Source of the DNA: Phycisphaera sp.
Lineage (GTDB): Bacteria; Planctomycetota; Phycisphaerae; Phycisphaerales; UBA1924
Assembly (NCBI GenBank): GCA_020639255.1
Contig: JACKGZ010000002.1
Span: 372,001-436,000, forward strand
Direction of reading: 5' to 3'
Length of the DNA: 64,000 nucleotides
Shown here piece by piece: positions 51,663 through 60,712 of the stretch; position 1 is the first letter of the stretch; each line of letters begins with the position of its first letter. The translations under genes were made by a program, and so were the position numbers. The notes under the pieces were generated by a model, which made no database searches, was not told the origin of the DNA, and saw only the letters and a program-made list of their open reading frames with translations.

Positions 51663-52355
51663 TCAGACTTCGAGCGATTCGCCGGGCTTCAGCGCGTGGA
51701 CGCTCGCCGACTTGGGCTTGAACTGGGAGATGTCGATCTCGATGGGGGGCCAGGTGTTGTAGTGGCAGGGGATGACGGCTTTCGCGCCGACCCAGTCGGC
51801 GGCGAGCGAGGCGTGGGCGGGGCCCATGGTGTACCGGTCGCCGATGGGGAGGATGGCGATGTCGGGTTTGTGGAGTTCGCCGATGAGCTTCATGTCGGAG
51901 AAGAGCGCGGTGTCGCCGGCGTGGTAGATGGATGTGCCGGCGATCTTGATGACAAGGCCGCAGGGGTTGCCCATGTAGATGGCGGGTGAGACGGAATCGA
52001 GGCTTGACGAGTGGATGGCGTAGGTGAAATCGACGGAGCCGAAGTCGGTGGGCACGCGTCCGCCGGGATTGCCCGCGTTGATGTTCTCGTGCTTGTGCTC
52101 TGACGTGAACCACTCACCGATCTCGAAGTTGGCGATGAGCTGCGCGCCGGTGCGTTTGGCGATCGCGGGGGCGTCGCCGAGGTGATCGCCGTGCGCGTGC
52201 GTGAGCAGGATATGCGTGGGTTTGAAGTCGTCGGCCTTGATGCCGGCGGTCTCGGCCGATGGATTGCCCGTGATGAACGGGTCGATGAGCAGGTCTGCGT
52301 CGCCGGAGGTGATGTGGAACGCTGAGTGGCCGAGGAATCGGATGGTGACTGGCAT
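51663..52355 (-). CDS. UPF0173-type metal-dependent hydrolase (MBL fold)
   Basis: 230 aa, the usual UPF0173 length. It starts IRFLGHSAFHI, has LLIDPFITGNP and the metal-binding LLTHAHGDHLGDA (H-x-H-x-D-H), then IYHAGDTALFSDMKL and a C-terminal AVIPCHYNTWPPIE that supply further ligands. It is expected to be cytosolic; family members have no settled substrate. It lies upstream of the PhnP-like gene and both may be co-transcribed, which would pair two MBL hydrolases. Confidence 0.85.
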   Translation of the reverse strand: MPVTIRFLGHSAFHITSGDADLLIDPFITGNPSAETAGIKADDFKPTHILLTHAHGDHLGDAPAIAKRTGAQLIANFEIGEWFTSEHKHENINAGNPGGRVPTDFGSVDFTYAIHSSSLDSVSPAIYMGNPCGLVIKIAGTSIYHAGDTALFSDMKLIGELHKPDIAILPIGDRYTMGPAHASLAADWVGAKAVIPCHYNTWPPIEIDISQFKPKSASVHALKPGESLEV

Positions 52356-52448
52356 GGCGTGCGCTCCTCATGCTCCGGGCTGCTCTGGGTCCATGCTACA
52401 CCGATCCGTTTGCATCGGTCGTGAAGGCAGGGAGCGGACGCTGAAGGC

Positions 52449-53039
52449 TTAGTACATGGGCAGCAGCGCGGGGAGGATGTCCGACTTGCGGAGCAGCTCG
52501 AGCGCTTCGGTCAGTGGGATGACGGCGAGCAGCATCATCGATTCGAGGACGGCCTTCGTGAAGACCTTGGGTGCAAACTCGGCGGTATCTCGGCACCGGT
52601 AGAGCGAGAGCCTGGGGATGAAGCGAGGGACGGACTTGAGGTAGTCGTCGAAGGGCTCGCCGAAGATGCCGCGGAGCTTGGTCTCCTCGCGCAGGATCGT
52701 CGGCCAATGGGTGAGGAAGAAGATGACGGTGAGCGCGGCGGCGAGGATGAAGGACTGCAGCAGCAGTCCGACGCCGATGAACCCGAGGAAGCTGAAGAAG
52801 TAGAGCGGGTTCCGGACGATCGAGTAGGGGCCGTCGGTGATGAGCTCGACACTTTTGCGCCCGGAGACGAAGACCGCCGACCACGCCCGGCCGAGCGCAG
52901 CGGCCGAGACCAGGAGCATGCCTGTCGCGTCGAACGCGAATTCGATGGATGGGTTCTCGGGGTATTGCTGCTTGGCGATGAGTGTGCTGCAGACGACCGC
53001 CGCCGTGAGCGCTTTGGAGATCAGCAGGCGGGTGGTCAT
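52449..53039 (-). CDS. Isoprenylcysteine carboxyl methyltransferase-like membrane protein
   Basis: 196 aa. Hydrophobic segments lie at about 5-22, 37-55 and 83-110, and a further one near 155-175. The conserved ICMT/phospholipid-methyltransferase core is seen: DGPYSIVRNPLYF, a THWPTILREETKL helix and FGEPFDDYLKSVPRFIP. This core binds SAM at the membrane interface. Bacterial members methylate unknown lipids or carboxyl groups. It is 93 bases upstream of the UPF0173 gene and on the same strand. Confidence 0.78.
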   Translation of the reverse strand: MTTRLLISKALTAAVVCSTLIAKQQYPENPSIEFAFDATGMLLVSAAALGRAWSAVFVSGRKSVELITDGPYSIVRNPLYFFSFLGFIGVGLLLQSFILAAALTVIFFLTHWPTILREETKLRGIFGEPFDDYLKSVPRFIPRLSLYRCRDTAEFAPKVFTKAVLESMMLLAVIPLTEALELLRKSDILPALLPMY

Positions 53040-53143
53040 GGATCAGCCTTTCGTCGGTGTGAGGAGTCTTCGTTGAGTATCGGCGGGAGCGGAGGTTTGT
53101 CTGCGGATCCGCGAGTGAGGGTATCTCGCTGCGTCTTACGAAG

Positions 53144-54211
53144 TCATCCGACCTGTTCGGACTTGAGTTCGCGGCTCATGAGGTTCGTGATCGCATCGAG
53201 CGGATCGACGCGATCGAAGAGGACCGAGTGGACGGCCTGCGTGATGGGCATCTCGACGCGGAACTTCTTGGCCAGCGCGACGACGGCTTTGGAGGTCGCT
53301 ACGCCCTCGACGACGAACGGTGTGCGCTTGAGGTATTCGTCGAGAGGTTCGCCCTTGCCCAGGGCCTCGCCGCAGGAGCGGTTGCGACCTTCGGGGCTGA
53401 AGCACGTGGTGGCGAGGTCGCCCACGCCCGCGACGCCGAAGAAGGTTTCGCGGCTCGCGCCCATTGCGACGCCGAGGCGCGCGATCTCGGCGAGACCCCG
53501 GGCGAGCAGCGCGCTCTTGGCGTTGGAGCCGGCCTGCAAGCCGTCGAGGATGCCGGCGGCGATGGCGATGACGTTCTTGGTCGCGCCGGCGAGTTCGACA
53601 CCGAGCAGGTCTTCGTTGGTGTAGACGCGGAGCCAGCTGGTGTTGAAGAGGCGCTGGATCGCGCGGGCGAAGGAGCCGTCGTCGGTGGCGGGATCGGTCG
53701 AGGCGACCATCGTCGCGGGCAGGCACGCGGCCAGTTCGGTAGCGATGGTCGGGCCCGAGAGGCACCCGAGGGGGCGGGCGGCTTGGTCGGGGTCGTCATC
53801 GAGGACGTCGGCGATGATCTGCGTGGGGCGGAGGAGCGTGTCGATCTCGATGCCCTTGGCGACGCTCACGAAGCCGGCGCTGCTCGGGACGAAGTCACGG
53901 ACGCGCCCGATGACCTCGCGGATGTGCTGGGTGGGGACGGCGACGACGACGATCTGGCTCTCGAAGAGGGCCTCTTCGAGGTCGAGCGTGACGCGGACGG
54001 TCTCGTCGAGCTCGAAGTGGGCCAGGCGCATGGAGGTGTGGGTCTGGGCGAGAGCACCGACCTCGTCGGGGTCGTGGCCCCAGGCTCGGACGCTGACGGC
54101 CTTGCGCTGCCCCCCGAGGCCGGGGTCCGAGCCGGCGAGCATGTTGGCGCAGACGAGGCCCATCTGTCCGACGCCGAGGACGGCGATGTTGGTCGTGGTT
54201 TGATCGGTCAT
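53144..54211 (-). CDS. gpsA: Glycerol-3-phosphate dehydrogenase [NAD(P)+]
   Basis: 355 aa from ATG 54211; the frame open upstream is not coding. The Rossmann motif is IAVLGVGQMG, followed by VVVAVPTQHIREV and FVSVAKGIE. The catalytic segment GVELAGATKNVIAIAAGILDGL holds the active Lys, and GVAGVGDLATTCFSPEGRNR is the family's hallmark for binding glycerol phosphate. It makes sn-glycerol 3-phosphate for membrane lipids. It is divergent from the P-type ATPase gene, with 157 bases between starts. Confidence 0.92.
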   Translation of the reverse strand: MTDQTTTNIAVLGVGQMGLVCANMLAGSDPGLGGQRKAVSVRAWGHDPDEVGALAQTHTSMRLAHFELDETVRVTLDLEEALFESQIVVVAVPTQHIREVIGRVRDFVPSSAGFVSVAKGIEIDTLLRPTQIIADVLDDDPDQAARPLGCLSGPTIATELAACLPATMVASTDPATDDGSFARAIQRLFNTSWLRVYTNEDLLGVELAGATKNVIAIAAGILDGLQAGSNAKSALLARGLAEIARLGVAMGASRETFFGVAGVGDLATTCFSPEGRNRSCGEALGKGEPLDEYLKRTPFVVEGVATSKAVVALAKKFRVEMPITQAVHSVLFDRVDPLDAITNLMSRELKSEQVG

Positions 54212-54368
54212 CGGGCCCTCGTGTGGGTCTGTCTGAACCCGCGTGGGCGCGCGGGCGTAGAGCGCTACGATACCAGCCCGGCCGGTGGGTCGGCGCGGGG
54301 ACGCTGTTTCCGGATTCCAGACAGATGAGTTTCGCACCGGCCCGATCGGGCCAGGGGGCCGACCAGGC

Positions 54369-56423
54369 ATGTCACAGATGCAGACCGCCCAAGCAGCCGA
54401 TGTTTCCCAGTCTCAGACGAACACCGAGGTGTTCGAGGCCGCGGCTGCGGAGGCCAAGAGCGAGCGTTATGTCCTGATCTACCTGATCGGCGGCATGCTC
54501 GTGCTGACGACGCTGATCTCGAACACGTTCGGGCTGCTCGACAGCCTTGTCGCGCAGATCCCGGCCTTGATCGGTTCGGTGATCCTGGCGGTGCCGTTGT
54601 TCGGCGCGGCATTGGGTGAGATCCGCAAGCAGCAGATCAGCTCGAACACGCTGGCGTCGCTGGCGATCCTGGCGGCGATCATGAGCCAGATGTACGCGGT
54701 GGCGGGTTCGCTCGCGTTCATCCTGTTGGTGGCGGATCAGTTCGTGCGGCGCACAGCCTGGGGGGCGCAGCGGGCGATCGAGCAGCTCATCGGGCTGACG
54801 CCCGACATCGCTCGCTTGGTTGAAGAGGGCGTCGAGCGAGAGGTGCCGCTCGAACAGATCAAGGTCGGCCAGATCGTGCGTGTGCGTCCCGGTGAGAACC
54901 TGCCGGTCGACGGCGTGGTGATCGAGGGCCGCTCGACGATCAACCAGGCGTCGCTGACCGGTGAAGCAGTACCCGTTGAGGTCGCGGTGAACGACCACGT
55001 CTACGCGGGCACAACGAACCTGACGGGCGGCATTGATCTGCGTGTGACAGAGGTCGGCGCGGAAACGACGATCGGTAAGGTGACCAAGCTCATCGGAGAG
55101 GCCGAGAAGTCGAAGACGCCGAGGCAGCTGATCATCGAGCAGGTGGCGCAGTTCTTCGTGCCGGTGGTGGTCGCGGTCGCCGCGGTGACGTGGTGGGCGA
55201 TGAGCCGGAGCGAGGACCAGGCGACCAAGGACGCTGCGGTCTCGACGTTCGTGCAGATCCTGGTTGTCACATGCCCGACGGCGCTGCTCCTTGCGAGCCC
55301 GACGGCGATGGTCGCGGCGTTCGCGGCTGCGGCTCGACTCGGCATCCTGATCAAGAAGGCGACATACCTCGAGGCGGCGGCGACGATCGACACGGTCGTG
55401 ATGGACAAGACGGGCACGATGACCACGGGCGTGTTCGAGGTGTCCAAGCTCGTTCCCGCCGAGGGCGTCAGCGGCGCGGATCTGCTCCGCGCAGCGGTGA
55501 ACGGCGAGCAGCACTCGAACCACCCGCTGGCGCAGTCGATCCTCAAGACCGCTCGCGCTGCGAAGATCGACCCCGACGGCTCGCGCGATTACGAGGAAGT
55601 CCACGGCCGCGGCGTGCGGGCGCGGACCTCGATCGGTGAGCTGTGCGTCGGTCGCGCGACGTGGCTCAGCGAATTGAACCCGGACATCAAGCCGCAGCTC
55701 GCCGACGTCGAGTCGAAGATCGAGGGCATGACGGGCGTGCACGTGATGCAGGACGGGCGGTACCTGGGCGCGGTGGGCCTCGCCGACACGGTGCGGAAGA
55801 ACACGAAGACGGTCATCGAGCGTCTGCGTGAGCTGGGCGTGCGGAAGATCGCGATGTTCACGGGCGACCGTGTGAGCGTCGCCAAGCGCGTGGGCGTGGC
55901 GGTCGGGATCGATGCGATCGAGGCCGAGTGTCTGCCCGAAGAGAAGCACGAACAGATCCGCAGACTGACGAAGTCGGGCGCCAAAACGCTGATGGTCGGC
56001 GACGGCATCAACGACGGCCCGTCGCTGGCGGCGGCGGAGCTGGGTGTGGCGATGGGGCTCTCGGGCTCAGACATCGCGGCCAACAGCGCGGGCGTGGCGC
56101 TCATGAACGACGACCTGTCGCGCGTGCCCTTCCTGATCGAGCTGTCGCGCAAGGCGCGGGCGATCGTGACGCAGAACATCGCCATCGCGATCTTCATGGC
56201 GCTCATCGGGCTCGGGCTCGCGACGACGCGGACGCTCGATAACTCGTTCGGACCCTTCCTGGCGGGCCTGTATCAGTTCGCCACGGGCGTGATCGTGATC
56301 GCCAACAGCTTCCGTCTGTTCCGCTTCGGCGAGAACATCGCGGTGGCCGAGGAATCGGGCGAGGGCGAGGGCATGGTCCGCCGAGAAGGCTCGATCCGGG
56401 GACTCCGCGGCCAGCCGGCGTGA
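54369..56423 (+). CDS. P1B-type heavy-metal-translocating ATPase with CPT motif
   Basis: 684 aa from ATG 54369. No N-terminal metal-binding Cys motif is seen. It has membrane segments near 33-110, the actuator TGE (LTGEAVPVEV), then a membrane helix VVTCPTALLLASPTAM with C302-P-T instead of the usual CPC. Phosphorylation site DKTGT at 346-350, HP-like motif SNHPLAQ and hinge GDGINDGPSL at 544 follow. It pumps a metal or similar cation, but the CPT variant leaves specificity open. It stands alone, divergent from gpsA. Confidence 0.88.
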   Translation: MSQMQTAQAADVSQSQTNTEVFEAAAAEAKSERYVLIYLIGGMLVLTTLISNTFGLLDSLVAQIPALIGSVILAVPLFGAALGEIRKQQISSNTLASLAILAAIMSQMYAVAGSLAFILLVADQFVRRTAWGAQRAIEQLIGLTPDIARLVEEGVEREVPLEQIKVGQIVRVRPGENLPVDGVVIEGRSTINQASLTGEAVPVEVAVNDHVYAGTTNLTGGIDLRVTEVGAETTIGKVTKLIGEAEKSKTPRQLIIEQVAQFFVPVVVAVAAVTWWAMSRSEDQATKDAAVSTFVQILVVTCPTALLLASPTAMVAAFAAAARLGILIKKATYLEAAATIDTVVMDKTGTMTTGVFEVSKLVPAEGVSGADLLRAAVNGEQHSNHPLAQSILKTARAAKIDPDGSRDYEEVHGRGVRARTSIGELCVGRATWLSELNPDIKPQLADVESKIEGMTGVHVMQDGRYLGAVGLADTVRKNTKTVIERLRELGVRKIAMFTGDRVSVAKRVGVAVGIDAIEAECLPEEKHEQIRRLTKSGAKTLMVGDGINDGPSLAAAELGVAMGLSGSDIAANSAGVALMNDDLSRVPFLIELSRKARAIVTQNIAIAIFMALIGLGLATTRTLDNSFGPFLAGLYQFATGVIVIANSFRLFRFGENIAVAEESGEGEGMVRREGSIRGLRGQPA

Positions 56424-56435
56424 GTCAGGGCTCGG

Positions 56436-56460
56436 CACCACCCATCTGAGATGGGTGGTG
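56436..56460. repeat. Hairpin-forming palindrome after the P-type ATPase gene
   Basis: A perfect 11-bp stem CACCACCCATC/GATGGGTGGTG (56436-56446 with 56450-56460) has a 3-base loop. It starts 12 bases after the ATPase stop. There is no T-run after it, so it may be a dispersed REP-like element rather than a terminator. Confidence 0.5.
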
Positions 56461-56500
56461 GCACCGGTGCGATCTGAAATCAGGTCGGTATTCTGTGGGC

Positions 56501-58138
56501 ATGAAGAGCAAATGCCTGCAACGCCTCTCCAGCGCATCCCAAGGAGTAACGGGGGCCGGTCGGCTCCGTCTGAACCTTGGGAGCTTGACCATGGCGCCGT
56601 TGCTCGCGCTGCTATCCATCTTGCTTGGCGGTGAGGCCGAGGCTTCCACGGTGCCTGCGTCGAAGTCGCCGGTTGCGATCGTCGACGTCGCACAGACTGA
56701 TGATTTCAATGAATTCGAGGACTCTTGGAAGTATGTGTGGGCGCACGACACGCAGGTTGCTGACATTCAGCCCGCTGAGCCGACCGTGCAGCGTTGGCTC
56801 GGGAAGGTCGAGATCCCCGGGCAGGTGATCGATTTCGTTGTCACGATCGTCGAGACCGAAGAGGGCTTGACCGGCAAGCTCGACATCCCCGTGCAAGGGT
56901 TGGTCGGTGGCGAACTGCGAGGCGTAAAGCGCGAGGGCGATGAACTCGCGTTCCATTTCGAGATCCCGAGCGCACCCGAGGCGAACTGGCCCAAGTGGGT
57001 GGTGACGATCGACGAGACTGGTAAGTTGGCCGAGGGCGTGCTGAACCAGTCAGGCGCGTCGTTCCCGTCTTCGCTCGTGCTCGATGAGACGGGCAAGGCT
57101 GAGGTGCTGAACAGGCCGCAGAATCCGACTCGGCCTTTGCCCTATCGCGAAGAAGAAGTCACGATCACGTCGGGCGATCACACGTTGGCGGGGACGCTGA
57201 CGGTTCCGGACGAGAATGAGTTTGGCAAGGGTCCGTATCCGGGCGCTGTGCTGATTACGGGATCAGGGCCGCAGGACCGGGACGAGACGCTGCTCGGGCA
57301 CAAGCCGTTCCTGGTGCTGAGTGATCGGCTCACGCGCCGCGGCATCGCGGTGCTGCGCTACGACGACCGTGGATTCGGCGGCTCGACGGGCGACTTTGCG
57401 ACTGCGACGACGATGGACTTCGCCGACGACGCGAGGGCGTGCGCTACTTGGCTGGGCGGGCGTGACGAGGTGAACCATATCGGGCTGATCGGTCACAGCG
57501 AGGGCGGGTTGATCGCGCCGTTCGTCGCGCGTGACAACGACGGGGTCGACTTCGTGGTGCTGCTGGCGGCGCCGGGTGTGCCCGGGCGCGAGGTGATCAT
57601 GCGCCAGATGCACGATCTGAGCGTGGTGGGCGGGCTCGATGAGGCCACGATCGCCGAGCAGTCGAAGCTCATGAAGCAGGTGTACGACATGATCGACTCG
57701 GGCGCTTCGGAGGAGGAGATTCGCTCCGGGATCGACAAGCTGGTGCGGCTCCAGTTCGGCGTTGCGCCGGACGACGAAAGCGGATCGATCGCGGAAGCGG
57801 TGGAGCAGACGTATCAGCAGGTGACGGGGCCATGGTGGAGTCAGTTTCTGAAACTCGATCCTCGGCCGGCGCTGCGCGAGATGACTCAGCCGGTGCTGGC
57901 GCTCAACGGCTCGCTGGATCTTCAGGTCGCGGCCGATCAGAACCTCGCCGAGATCGAGCGCGTGTTTGCTGACGCGGGCAAGAGCGACAAGCTGACCGCG
58001 TTCGAACTCGACGGGCTGAACCATCTGTTTCAGCCGGCCACGACGGGCGGCATGGACGAGTACAGCCAGATCGAGACGACGTTCGACGAGGACGCGATGG
58101 AACGGATCGCCCGCTGGATCATCGAGCACGTGCGATAG
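56501..58138 (+). CDS. Exported alpha/beta-hydrolase (serine hydrolase)
   Basis: 545 aa from ATG 56501 (GTG 56495 is possible). The hydrophobic segment LTMAPLLALLSILLGGEAEA lies about 30 residues in, so export with a long N-region is likely. A beta-rich domain (about 80-210) precedes an alpha/beta-hydrolase fold. The nucleophile elbow is GLIGHSEGGL, with VLALNGSLDLQV as the likely Asp site and ELDGLNHLFQ as the His. A helical cap (about 370-450) covers it. It resembles S9/S33-type hydrolases of unknown substrate. It converges on mgtE with 9 bases between. Confidence 0.8.
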   Translation: MKSKCLQRLSSASQGVTGAGRLRLNLGSLTMAPLLALLSILLGGEAEASTVPASKSPVAIVDVAQTDDFNEFEDSWKYVWAHDTQVADIQPAEPTVQRWLGKVEIPGQVIDFVVTIVETEEGLTGKLDIPVQGLVGGELRGVKREGDELAFHFEIPSAPEANWPKWVVTIDETGKLAEGVLNQSGASFPSSLVLDETGKAEVLNRPQNPTRPLPYREEEVTITSGDHTLAGTLTVPDENEFGKGPYPGAVLITGSGPQDRDETLLGHKPFLVLSDRLTRRGIAVLRYDDRGFGGSTGDFATATTMDFADDARACATWLGGRDEVNHIGLIGHSEGGLIAPFVARDNDGVDFVVLLAAPGVPGREVIMRQMHDLSVVGGLDEATIAEQSKLMKQVYDMIDSGASEEEIRSGIDKLVRLQFGVAPDDESGSIAEAVEQTYQQVTGPWWSQFLKLDPRPALREMTQPVLALNGSLDLQVAADQNLAEIERVFADAGKSDKLTAFELDGLNHLFQPATTGGMDEYSQIETTFDEDAMERIARWIIEHVR

Positions 58139-58147
58139 AGATCGCTG

Positions 58148-59521
58148 CTAGAGGATCAGGATCGAAGCGCAGGCGAGGTAGATCACGAGGCCCGAGACGT
58201 CCATGAGCGTCGCGACGAGCGGCGAGCTGATCGTCGCGGGGTCGAGCCCGATGCGGTCGAGGATGATCGGGAACATCGAGCCGATTGTGACGCCCCAGAG
58301 CACGATGCCCAGGATGGAGAGCCCGATGGTCAGGCCGACGCGGGTGGCGCGCACATCGGTGACGATGCCCGCGGCGTTGAGCGTGACGACGATGGCGAAC
58401 GCGAGCACCCCGAGCAGGGCGCCGAGCACGAGCCCGGTGCGGAGTTCACGGGCGATGATGCGCGCCCAGTCCTTGTGCTCGATCTCTTCGAGCGAGATGG
58501 CGCGGATGAGCAGGCTCGCGGCCTGCGTGCCGGTGTTGCCGCCCGAAGAGATGATGAGCGGGATGAACGAGACGAGGATCGCCGCCTGTGCGAGGTGCGA
58601 CTGGAACATGTCGAGCACCCCGATGGTTGCGACCTGAAGGATGAGCAGGATGCAGAGCCAGATGCCGCGGGCTTTGACCATCTCCAAGAGCCCGGTCTGC
58701 ATGTAGGGCTTGTCGAGCGCCTCCATACCGGCCTGCTTCTGGATGTCCTCGGTGACTTCTTCCTCGGCGACGTCGGCGACGTCGTCGTGCGTCACAATGC
58801 CCAGCAGCACGCCCCGCGAGTCGATGACGGGCAGAGCCGTGCGGTCGTATCGGGCCATCATGCGGACGGCTTCTTCGCGGTCCTCGTGCGCGTCGAGGGC
58901 CTGGAAGGCGTCGTCCATCAGCTCCTTGATCTGCATGCCCGGGTCGGCGACGAGGAGCTGGCGGATGCGGAGGTCGTCGACGAGTCGCTGCTTGCTGTCG
59001 ACGACGAAGATCCAGTGGACGGTCTCGGCGTCGCGGCCGAACTTGCGGATGTGCTCGAGCGCTCGGGCGACTGTCCACTCGGGGCGCACACGGACGTAGT
59101 CGGGCGTCATGAGGCGTCCGACCATCTCGTAGTCGTAGCCGAGGATGGCCTGCGTCTCGCGGCGGGTCGCGGGGCTGAGCGAGGCGATCAGGCGAGTGGC
59201 GACCTCGGTGGGCAGCTCGTCGAGCACGCGGGCGCGGTCGTCGGGCTCGAGCGCTTCGATGGCCTGGCGCGAGCGGATGTCGCCCAGCTGATCGATCAGG
59301 TCGGTCTGAAGATCTGCGTCGAGCTCGGCGAAGACGTCGCCCGCCTCGTCGCGCGGCAGGAGTCGGAAGGTGACCGCCGCCTGCTCGAGCGGGAGATCAG
59401 TCAGCAGGTCCGCCACGTCGGCGGGCGGCACGCCCGTGAGCGATTCGCGCAGCGCGCGGAAGTCGCGCCGGGCGATCAGCTCGGAGACCTCGGGCATGAG
59501 CAGCTGGCTCGTGGGATTCAC
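58148..59521 (-). CDS. mgtE: MgtE magnesium transporter
   Basis: 457 aa. The N domain (PPADVADLLTDLPLEQAAVTF and repeats) is followed by two CBS domains (about 135-260: MTPDYVRVRPEWTVARAL, then IKELMDDAFQALDAHEDREE) and a five-helix membrane domain (about 285-457) with the pore-region IISSGGNTGTQAASLLIRAI. CBS and N domains sense cytosolic Mg2+ and gate the channel in known MgtE. It is the third gene of a unit with a lipoprotein and a PIG-L deacetylase. No Mg-sensing leader is visible. Confidence 0.92.
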   Translation of the reverse strand: MNPTSQLLMPEVSELIARRDFRALRESLTGVPPADVADLLTDLPLEQAAVTFRLLPRDEAGDVFAELDADLQTDLIDQLGDIRSRQAIEALEPDDRARVLDELPTEVATRLIASLSPATRRETQAILGYDYEMVGRLMTPDYVRVRPEWTVARALEHIRKFGRDAETVHWIFVVDSKQRLVDDLRIRQLLVADPGMQIKELMDDAFQALDAHEDREEAVRMMARYDRTALPVIDSRGVLLGIVTHDDVADVAEEEVTEDIQKQAGMEALDKPYMQTGLLEMVKARGIWLCILLILQVATIGVLDMFQSHLAQAAILVSFIPLIISSGGNTGTQAASLLIRAISLEEIEHKDWARIIARELRTGLVLGALLGVLAFAIVVTLNAAGIVTDVRATRVGLTIGLSILGIVLWGVTIGSMFPIILDRIGLDPATISSPLVATLMDVSGLVIYLACASILIL

Positions 59522-59530
59522 GGAGGAAGG

Positions 59531-60268
59531 CTACGCCAGAGAATCAAACCCCGTCAGCCCGACCGGCTCGCGGGTGTAGAACGCCTCGCCCGAGGGCACG
59601 CCGATGCGGGAGCCGAAGTAGGTGAGCGAGGCGTGGACCCAATCGACGATCTTGCGGTTCTTCTCGGGCAGGACGAACTGGGTGTGGTAGGCGTTGATCG
59701 AGTCGATCTTGGTCTGCTCGTAGCCCGTCACGTCGATAACGAAGCTCGGGTTGGCCACCCAGCGCAGGTGCGTGGCGTAGTAGTAGAAGAACCACTTGGG
59801 GTAGATCGGATCGCCGAGCAGGACGGACTCGCCCGTCCAGCCGTCGACGGGGCTCTGCAGGTCGAGGCTCGTGAGCTTGGCGTCGAAGCGGGCGTCCTCG
59901 GCGATGCGCGTGACGGCGATGTGGTCCGGGTGGGCGTCCTCGAAGAAGGGTGCAAAGAGAATGTCCGCCTGATGCGCCCGGATGATCGCGGCGAGCTTGT
60001 GCCGTGCCTCGATCGAGTGCAGCACCTCACGGTTCTTGAGCCCGAGCAGGTGGCGCCTGATGGGCGGCTGGCCCTTGGTCGCGAGGACTTCCGAGGCTTT
60101 CATGGCTTCGGCTTGGCGCGTGACCGGGTCGCCGAAGGGTGTGGGCTCGCCGTTGGTGACGTCGAGGAGGAGGACGTTGTGTCCCTGCGCGGCGAGCTTG
60201 GCGATGGTGCCGCCCATGCCGAGTTCTTGATCGTCCGGGTGAGGTCCGATGACGAGGACGTTGGCCAT
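59531..60268 (-). CDS. PIG-L/BshB-like N-acetylglucosamine deacetylase
   Basis: 245 aa. The zinc motif PHPDDQELGMGGT near the N-terminus and AHPDHIAVTRI later give the His-Asp and His ligands of the PIG-L family. The LLLDVTNGEPTPFGDP loop resembles BshB1 of the bacillithiol pathway. It probably deacetylates an N-acetylglucosamine-linked small molecule in the cytosol, though other BshB1-like substrates are known. It starts 3 bases after the upstream lipoprotein stop, so they are coupled; mgtE follows 9 bases later. Confidence 0.85.
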   Translation of the reverse strand: MANVLVIGPHPDDQELGMGGTIAKLAAQGHNVLLLDVTNGEPTPFGDPVTRQAEAMKASEVLATKGQPPIRRHLLGLKNREVLHSIEARHKLAAIIRAHQADILFAPFFEDAHPDHIAVTRIAEDARFDAKLTSLDLQSPVDGWTGESVLLGDPIYPKWFFYYYATHLRWVANPSFVIDVTGYEQTKIDSINAYHTQFVLPEKNRKIVDWVHASLTYFGSRIGVPSGEAFYTREPVGLTGFDSLA

Positions 60269-60271
60269 GGT

Positions 60272-60712
60272 TTAGTACTCCCGCTGACCGACGACGATGA
60301 GTGGCAGGAGCGAGCGGTCGCCGAAGGCGTCGGTTTCGAGTTCGGCGTGGACGATGCGCTCGGGCGCGGTGGTTGCGAAGAACCCGCCGCCCTTGAACGG
60401 GTCGCTGTACTGGTCCTTGAAGTCGGCGAGGCTGAGCGTGAGCGACTGCCCGATGCCGAGGCCATCGATGTCGCGGCTGAACCACTTGTTGAGCCAGATG
60501 GTGGAGGGGCCGAAGTTGGTGGCGGTGGTATTGGTGAGCGTGATGGAGCGTCCCTGGCGGTAGATCTGGATGTTGCTGGGAGCGAGCGTGGTGAAGCTCG
60601 ACGGGTAGGGGTCTCGCTCGATAAAGGCTGCGGATCGGAGGCACCCGGGCAGTATCAGTGCCGAGAGGGTGAGGAGGGCTGGCGGCAGAAGACGTATGGG
60701 ATTTCGTCGCAT
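60272..60712 (-). CDS. Lipoprotein of unknown function
   Basis: 146 aa. The signal peptide (LLPPALLTLSALILPGC) ends in an LPGC lipobox. The mature part shows IQIYRQGRSITLTNTTATNF and STIWLNKWFSRDIDGL, beta strands like those of small surface lipoproteins, and no catalytic motif. It leads the minus-strand unit with the PIG-L deacetylase and mgtE. Its start codon region overlaps by 17 bases the presumed start of the divergent dus gene, so one of the two starts may be misplaced. Confidence 0.6.
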   Translation of the reverse strand: MRRNPIRLLPPALLTLSALILPGCLRSAAFIERDPYPSSFTTLAPSNIQIYRQGRSITLTNTTATNFGPSTIWLNKWFSRDIDGLGIGQSLTLSLADFKDQYSDPFKGGGFFATTAPERIVHAELETDAFGDRSLLPLIVVGQREY

